From: Deltaproteobacteria bacterium
Lineage (GTDB): Bacteria; Desulfobacterota; Desulfuromonadia; Desulfuromonadales; BM103
Assembly: GCA_024636215.1 (NCBI GenBank)
Contig: JAGXHL010000066.1
Span: 1 to 19,076 of the forward strand
DNA length: 19,076 nt
Reading direction: 5' to 3'
A program made the translations under genes and the position numbers. Below are positions 14,328 through 19,076 of this stretch, in pieces; within the stretch, counting starts at the first letter, position 1; every line of letters begins with the position of its first letter. Under the pieces are notes generated by a model, which was given only the letters and a program-made list of their open reading frames with translations, made no database searches and was not told the origin of the DNA.

Positions 14328-16601
14328 CTAGTGAACCAGGCTGTTCTGCACCTGATCTATGTAGTTGTACAGAATTGTCTCCGCAGGTTTCTTAAGTTCT
14401 GTAAATTGAACGCCGTTGCCCGTGGGAAAGTCGGGTTTGGCTTTTTTACAGTTGTTGTTAATCCAGACCACTTTGGCCAAAGCTTCGATCGGCGGGGCGT
14501 CGACGCCTGGCAGGCTGAAGTGCAGCTTGACGAAAGTCCCTTCCTGAACGGGTTCTGCAACGCTGACGAACATTCCCTGAGTGCTGAGGTCTTCTGACAG
14601 TCCCCTGCTTGCATGGCTGTTGGCGCGCAAGGAGACGTTGGTCCTGCAGGGTACCCGCATTGGACGATTGATGTTGCAGCTTGGAAAGGGCCCCTGCTGC
14701 GTCTTGTGGTAACGGATAAAAGCTTCCACGATTTGCGAGTCAAAGCGGCTGCCGCTGTGCTGGCGCAGCAACTGGTAGGCGATTTCCGTGGGCATCGGTT
14801 CACGGTAGTGGCGTTTTGAGGTAATGGCTTCGAAAAAATCGGCAACGGAGATGATCAAGGCCCCGAGGGGGATATCATCACCCTTGAGTCCCCAGGGGTA
14901 GCCGGAACCGTCGATGTTTTCGTGGTGAGCCGCTGCAATCGCAGGGATGTTGTGGTAAATCCCGTCAAAATTGATTCCTTCGAGGATGTCCCGGGTCTTG
15001 CGTGTATGGGTCTTGACGATATCGTATTCGTCTTCAGTCAGCTGGCCTTCTTTTTTGAGGATCGCGTCTGGAACGCCGATCTTGCCGTAATCGTGCAACA
15101 GCGACGCGACTCGTATCCGTTCTGTCTCCTCTGCGCTGATATTCAGGATGTCACAGATACCAACCGCGTATTCTGTGACCTTTTTGCTGTGACCGGCGGT
15201 GAGCGGATCGCGGGCGTCAATAGTGGCGGCGAGGACTTCGAGGGTTGAGTGGAATTGACGCTCTTTGGTCTGCAAAAGGTCAGCGTTGCGAATGCTGATC
15301 CCCAGCATCGGAGCGATCCCCATCAACAGGCTGACATCACTCTGCTGCAGCGGTCTTTTAGATTTAAGGTTGTCGACAGCCAGCAGGCCGATCGATTGGC
15401 CTTCGCAGATGATCGGGCAACAGATAAAGGAGTGGGCTCCCAGTTTTTCAATCAGCGACAGGCTGCGTGAGGAGAGCTTGCCGTGCAGATCCCGCACGTC
15501 GTCAATCAGAAAGGGGCGTTGTTCGTGAAATGCCACCACGAAGACGCCGCGTGAGCTTGGTTTGTTCAGGTGAAAAGCGATGCTGTTAAGCATACGCAGC
15601 TGTTCACTGTTGTAGCCAAAGCCGGTGCGGAAGAGCAGTTGGTCACGATCCTTATTGGCGAGCAGGATCATGCCGCGGTCGAAATCGAGCCGATTTTCCA
15701 GAACCTGAATAACGTTGGCCAGAATCTCGTCAACTTCGGTCGGCGAGCTGATCGCCTGGCCGATTTCGTTGTTCATCAGGGAGTTGCTGTAGTTGATATT
15801 CATCTGTTCTATCAGCTTTTCACTTGAATCGAACAGGTTGTCGAGACTGCGGCGCAGCTCATTGTTCTCCCTGGTGCGTGCCGTGTAGGAGAGGGCGGCG
15901 ATTGTTGCCAGTGAAGCCGGCAGCAGGGTCTGCACTGTCAATGCAGGGTACCAGAAGGCCGCTGCGCCACAAGCCCCGGCTAGTGTCAATGCCGAGACGT
16001 CGCGAGTTTTACTCCACAGGTCGGCGGCAGAGCGCTTCCAGCTGATCACGTAGCGGCAATGTTGACCGCCGTCGAAGAGACACTCCGGGTGTTCAATGAT
16101 GGGCATCTTGTCGTTGAACATCATGCAGACGGCTTCAAAGAAGCCCATGCGATTTTCGCATTGGAACCTCTTTTCTTCGCTATCGGCATTGGGGGTAACC
16201 ACGACTTCAACACTATTGTCACTGAGGCGTTTGGACTGGTATTGCGCTGAACGGGTGAATTTGCTTGCCGCATTGCGTATCAACCCGAACGCGTGTGCCG
16301 GGCCGACCAGGCCGAGGATGTATTGACGCATGGCGCCTATGGCCTCCGGTGAAGCAGAATAACGGCCGGCATCACGGGCGATTTGAGGGTTCCCGGAAAT
16401 CTCCACCGCTTTCGCGTAGAAAAGGTCGATCTGTGCCTGGGTGAACCAGTGGGACTGATCCGCGACCTCATAGCCTTGCATGCCTGCATGCTCCAGTGCT
16501 ATGGAGGTGTCTATGTCAGGGTGCTTCTTCTTCAACAGCTTAACGTAGGTGTCGATAATACGGCTGTTGTAAAGCAGATCCTTGGACAGTTTCGGCGTCA
16601 T
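14328..16601 (-). CDS. HD-GYP c-di-GMP phosphodiesterase with sensor, GAF and PilZ domains
   Basis: A 757-residue signalling protein. Residues 1-190 form a sensor-like region ending in PECLFDGGQHCRYVISW, which resembles V4R-type ligand domains (inferred). Two membrane segments follow at about 203-240, a coiled coil at about 244-275, and a GAF domain at about 283-442. The HD-GYP domain at about 455-635 keeps its metal and signature residues: H471, HDYGKIG (503-509), H532, HHENIDGSGYP (559-569) and VADFF. This type hydrolyses c-di-GMP to pGpG or GMP. A C-terminal PilZ domain (about 647-745) has RVPCR (649-653) and DLSTQG (671-676), so it should also bind c-di-GMP. The ATG overlaps the stop of the PilZ/acyltransferase gene as ATGA, so the pair is translationally coupled. 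Confidence 0.9.
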   Translation of the reverse strand: MTPKLSKDLLYNSRIIDTYVKLLKKKHPDIDTSIALEHAGMQGYEVADQSHWFTQAQIDLFYAKAVEISGNPQIARDAGRYSASPEAIGAMRQYILGLVGPAHAFGLIRNAASKFTRSAQYQSKRLSDNSVEVVVTPNADSEEKRFQCENRMGFFEAVCMMFNDKMPIIEHPECLFDGGQHCRYVISWKRSAADLWSKTRDVSALTLAGACGAAAFWYPALTVQTLLPASLATIAALSYTARTRENNELRRSLDNLFDSSEKLIEQMNINYSNSLMNNEIGQAISSPTEVDEILANVIQVLENRLDFDRGMILLANKDRDQLLFRTGFGYNSEQLRMLNSIAFHLNKPSSRGVFVVAFHEQRPFLIDDVRDLHGKLSSRSLSLIEKLGAHSFICCPIICEGQSIGLLAVDNLKSKRPLQQSDVSLLMGIAPMLGISIRNADLLQTKERQFHSTLEVLAATIDARDPLTAGHSKKVTEYAVGICDILNISAEETERIRVASLLHDYGKIGVPDAILKKEGQLTEDEYDIVKTHTRKTRDILEGINFDGIYHNIPAIAAAHHENIDGSGYPWGLKGDDIPLGALIISVADFFEAITSKRHYREPMPTEIAYQLLRQHSGSRFDSQIVEAFIRYHKTQQGPFPSCNINRPMRVPCRTNVSLRANSHASRGLSEDLSTQGMFVSVAEPVQEGTFVKLHFSLPGVDAPPIEALAKVVWINNNCKKAKPDFPTGNGVQFTELKKPAETILYNYIDQVQNSLVH

Positions 16602-18703
16602 GACTCGGTTTCTTCCTTGCTTTTGTTGATACGCTTGAAGTAATTGCCGCAGAACTCGAAATAGGGATCCAGGTGGCTGCAGTTGAGCACCCAGAGGTTG
16701 TATTGTTTCTCAACATCAATCGATTGGCTGGCCGCATAGTCCGGCGGATAGGTCAAGACCGGCACCTCGTCGTGCGGATATTGGGACGCTAACATGGAGA
16801 CGGCCGTAAAAAAGGCTTCGCGAGGCACAGCTTTGTTGTTGAGAACGATGACTGTAATGGCATTGGTCAGGTTGGAAAGGTTGAGCCCGACTTCCGTGCG
16901 CAGGGGCATGAAGAGGGCAACGGTCGTGCCCTCTTTCTGCAGGGCGAAGAGGGAATGCTCGCGCTGAAAGCCGGCCTTCTCGTAGCACTTCTGCAATGAT
17001 GAGTCCAGTTGGCTTTCAACGTTGAGGTCCATCCCCTGGACCATCAACCCTCCCGATTTGTTCTGGTAAAAGGCCTCGAGATCGAGCAGGTCTTCCTCTT
17101 TCGCCGGAGCCAGCTCCCAAGTCCCCCCGTCGCGCCATTTAAGGTCATACTCCTTGCGATAGTGGAAGTAGTCGAAGGTGTCGACGGAACATTGGGAAGG
17201 ATCGTCATAATGTTTGGCAACTCCGCCGAAAATGCGTTGCGGGAATCTGTTCTCCGGTCGGAAGAAGCACATGACGTAATCCATGTGTGCCGAATAGAGG
17301 GCCTGGGCTTCGTTGACGGCTTCACCGACCAGCTGCAGCGTTTCCATGCCTGCTTTGCGTGAAAGGGTCCGGTCGGCCGCGTGATGATGGATCAGCCAGG
17401 AGTTGCTGAACTGACGAAGCATCGCCATGTGGCCGACGATCCTGCTGTTCTCCTGGTAAATGAAGTGCCGGGCGATCTCCGGAGCTGAATCGTAGAGTTT
17501 GCTGTAAGTCTCTTTAAACTCTTCCTTGTAGTCTTTTAGTGACAGGTACTTCTGCGGGTAGATAAACCCGCTGGAGAAGAAGAACTCCCATAGCTGATCG
17601 AGGTCGATCTTCGGACAGACTCCTTTGCTCCGGTCGTCGGCACGATGCAAGAGCGACATGAGGCGGGTGTGGTCAGAGACTTCCATATCAAGGATTGCCA
17701 GGCCACAGCGCAAGGGGGCGGATTCGTCTGCATCCTCGAGGCGTTGACAGTAAACGACTTGTGCCTGGCAGGCCAGGCTGAAAGAGTCTGCAAGGCGCAG
17801 TTCCACCTTTTCCAGCAGCATCCCCGGCAGAAGTTGTGCCTCCTGGGGTGCTTCTGCCACGGCCATGCCCGCGCCGGACAAATCGGTTACGTCGAGGCGA
17901 ATCAGGTTTTTTGTCAAGGGATGAGTGAAAACGGCTTCCGGTGCGGGACACAGGGCAAGGCGGCGATTGCGATGTTTCTTAGCTGCGAAACGGCTCTGCT
18001 GGGCAAGTGATGGTGCCACGACAACCGTATGACGGTCACGTTTGCCGTGACTGCGCAAAAGTTGACCAGGGATTGACAGAAGGGTCTGGCCTGACTGGGT
18101 GAAGATCACGGTCAGCGGTTCTTCCTGTTTCAACCATTGGAAGGTTTGTGGCGGTTTCGCCTGTAATTCCAATCGAAAAGCTGCCGCACTGAAGTCTTCC
18201 AGACTGCCGGAAAAGCTCGCGCCGTTTTGTATGACATTGACCGCGATTTCAGAGCAGAAATGTCTTCTGGTCCGACGGGAGGTCAGCTGATGACAGACTT
18301 CGGGGAGACGACCGGTCAAACCTGTTTCGCTCAGCCAGGTTTTTTCCAGGACGACCTGCAGGATATGATGGCCGTGAGCAACCTCCAGGTGACGCAGTTC
18401 AAAATCGCCGCGAGTGACACCCGCAGGCAGAGGGGCAACCCAGTGGCAGGTGAAGTTTTCATCGCTGCAGGGCTCAGGGATGGCAGAGAGTCGCAAGCTG
18501 CGGCCATTCAGCCTGTGACTGAGCAAAACGGTTAAGGCGTCTGACTGAAAGTGCAGAAAATTGAGGCGGTTAATCAGCGTTTCCCGGCTGATTTTTCGTG
18601 CGGATTGGTTGATTGGAGTGACAGCTGCTACATGGACATCGTCCGAATGTCGATGCGCTTTTCTCGTGTCTCGGTTAGTGCGTTTCAGGTCAGCGCTTTG
18701 CAC
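16598..18703 (-). CDS. Tandem PilZ-like protein with acyltransferase-like C-terminal domain
   Basis: A 701-residue soluble protein. Two PilZ-like regions are visible. The first (about 140-235) has an arginine cluster RRTRR (143-147) and DFSAAAF (170-176), where Ala replaces the usual last Gly. The second (about 243-350) has HRNRR (244-248) and a complete DLSGAG (274-279). The first ~130 residues may be a further diverged PilZ-like barrel. Residues about 400-690 look like a GNAT-type acyltransferase (ENSRIVGHMAMLRQFSNSW, then a long helix). The natural inference is c-di-GMP-gated acyl transfer; substrate unknown. The start is GTG at 18703, after an in-frame TGA and with AGGGA 5 nt upstream. 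It is the first gene of the operon with the HD-GYP gene, from the promoter at 18822-18849. Confidence 0.82.
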   Translation of the reverse strand: MQSADLKRTNRDTRKAHRHSDDVHVAAVTPINQSARKISRETLINRLNFLHFQSDALTVLLSHRLNGRSLRLSAIPEPCSDENFTCHWVAPLPAGVTRGDFELRHLEVAHGHHILQVVLEKTWLSETGLTGRLPEVCHQLTSRRTRRHFCSEIAVNVIQNGASFSGSLEDFSAAAFRLELQAKPPQTFQWLKQEEPLTVIFTQSGQTLLSIPGQLLRSHGKRDRHTVVVAPSLAQQSRFAAKKHRNRRLALCPAPEAVFTHPLTKNLIRLDVTDLSGAGMAVAEAPQEAQLLPGMLLEKVELRLADSFSLACQAQVVYCQRLEDADESAPLRCGLAILDMEVSDHTRLMSLLHRADDRSKGVCPKIDLDQLWEFFFSSGFIYPQKYLSLKDYKEEFKETYSKLYDSAPEIARHFIYQENSRIVGHMAMLRQFSNSWLIHHHAADRTLSRKAGMETLQLVGEAVNEAQALYSAHMDYVMCFFRPENRFPQRIFGGVAKHYDDPSQCSVDTFDYFHYRKEYDLKWRDGGTWELAPAKEEDLLDLEAFYQNKSGGLMVQGMDLNVESQLDSSLQKCYEKAGFQREHSLFALQKEGTTVALFMPLRTEVGLNLSNLTNAITVIVLNNKAVPREAFFTAVSMLASQYPHDEVPVLTYPPDYAASQSIDVEKQYNLWVLNCSHLDPYFEFCGNYFKRINKSKEETES

Positions 18704-18821
18704 AAATATCCCTGGCCGAGGTCAGTGTGGGCAGACCCTACCTTCTGCCAATCGAAGCTCTCCCATAAGTTGGGTGCGAATGTTAATTTAATTGCACTAT
18801 AGTTTTACAAAATTATGCACA

Positions 18822-18849
18822 ATTATAGGTAAATTAAAATAATTGTCAA
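18822..18849 (-). promoter_or_regulatory. Near-perfect sigma70 promoter of the PilZ/HD-GYP operon
   Basis: On the minus strand TTGACA (18849-18844) and TATAAT (18827-18822) are both exact consensus, 16 bp apart, in AT-rich DNA. The start would be at about 18815, leaving a ~110-nt leader with one hairpin (GGCAGA/TCTGCC, 18730-18749) and no recognised riboswitch. Confidence 0.8.
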
Positions 18850-18894
18850 GAAGTTATATTGAAATGTATCCCTTATCTTGGGACTTTTTTTAGG

Positions 18895-18984
18895 GGCTGG
18901 AGGCTGGAGGCTGGAGGCTGGAGGCTGGGGACTGGGGACTGGGGACTGACAACTGTTCACGGATCATGGATCACGGATCACGGA
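18895..18984. repeat. Three abutting heptamer tandem-repeat arrays
   Basis: Reading left to right: GGCTGGA four times (18895-18922), GGGGACT three times (18927-18947), then (C/T)GGATCA about three and a half times (18960-18984). All three have a period of 7 bp but different units. They fill the gap between the minus-strand PilZ promoter and the plus-strand ATPase gene, and end 12 bp before the latter's ATG. Confidence 0.9.
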
Positions 18985-18996
18985 ATTTTAACAATT

Positions 18997-19076
18997 ATGT
19001 ATACCGAATTTTTCAATCTCAAATGCAAACCCTTCGAACTGGTACCCGACCCGGCATTCCTGTATCAGAGCCGTTC
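18997..19076 (+). CDS. ExeA/GspA-like AAA ATPase, N-terminus only
   Basis: The first 26 residues of a protein running off the window. MYTEFFNLKCKPFELVPDP followed by AFLYQSR matches the conserved N-terminus of ExeA/GspA-type AAA ATPases (Y..F..L...PF.L.PDP.FLY.S), found in type II secretion and in exosortase/exopolysaccharide loci. The Walker motifs lie beyond the end, so which subfamily it belongs to cannot be told. No strong Shine-Dalgarno is seen; the heptamer array ends 12 bp before the ATG. Confidence 0.7.
   Translation, partial: MYTEFFNLKCKPFELVPDPAFLYQSR

Overview
The window reads as bacterial chromosome. Family-level resemblance suggests a member of the Desulfuromonadota (Geobacter/Desulfuromonas relatives): the PurC and MreB types, the wealth of cyclic-di-GMP parts (a GEMM-I riboswitch, an HD-GYP/PilZ fusion, a PilZ/acyltransferase protein), an AmrS radical SAM enzyme, and intergenic short tandem repeats. 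This taxonomic call is inference from gene content, not from a marker gene.

Layout. (1) 1-1800 is an accessory patch. It holds the 3' end of a group II intron (domains V and VI), a 23-bp near-exact copy of the 3' end of tRNA-Leu placed directly after the intron, and a two-gene helix-turn-helix/nucleotidyltransferase unit of AbiE-like toxin-antitoxin type. It ends at the intact tRNA-Leu, so the patch is bounded by att-like direct repeats. (2) 1757-2099, minus strand: tRNA-Leu(CAA) and tRNA-Ala(GGC), each with its own near-consensus sigma70 promoter and its own terminator. (3) 2230-5797, minus strand: operon ppiD - purC - TPR lipoprotein (periplasmic folding, purine synthesis, envelope). (4) 6208-11684, plus strand: the rod-shape cluster mreB - mreC - mreD - mrdA (PBP2) - rodA, starting from a promoter divergent to ppiD, with a terminator hairpin between mreB and mreC. 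(5) 11691-12813: a tandem repeat, then amrS, a radical SAM gene with an extended -10 box exactly one leader length before its ATG. (6) 12879-13251: a cyclic-di-GMP-I riboswitch with a clear terminator/antiterminator switch in front of an overlooked 55-residue membrane-protein gene. (7) 13348-14302: a 15-bp repeat x3, a SAM-dependent methyltransferase and a strong terminator. (8) 14328-18849, minus strand: an operon of a tandem PilZ/acyltransferase-like protein and an HD-GYP-PilZ protein, driven by a perfect-hexamer promoter. (9) 18895-19076: three abutting heptamer repeat arrays, then the start of an ExeA/GspA-like ATPase gene running off the window.

How the parts work together. MreBCD, PBP2 and RodA form the elongasome that builds lateral-wall peptidoglycan. 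The 12.9-18.8 kb stretch is a cyclic-di-GMP neighbourhood: one gene is predicted to be shut off when the messenger binds its leader RNA, one protein should degrade and also bind it, and a co-translated partner should bind it through PilZ domains. The most interesting items are the riboswitch-controlled 55-aa membrane protein, the PilZ/acyltransferase-HD-GYP pair, and the tRNA-Leu-bounded nucleotidyltransferase module with an inverted-repeat operator inside its promoter. Three genes (the HTH gene, amrS, the methyltransferase) have -10 boxes so close to their starts that leaderless transcripts are predicted.
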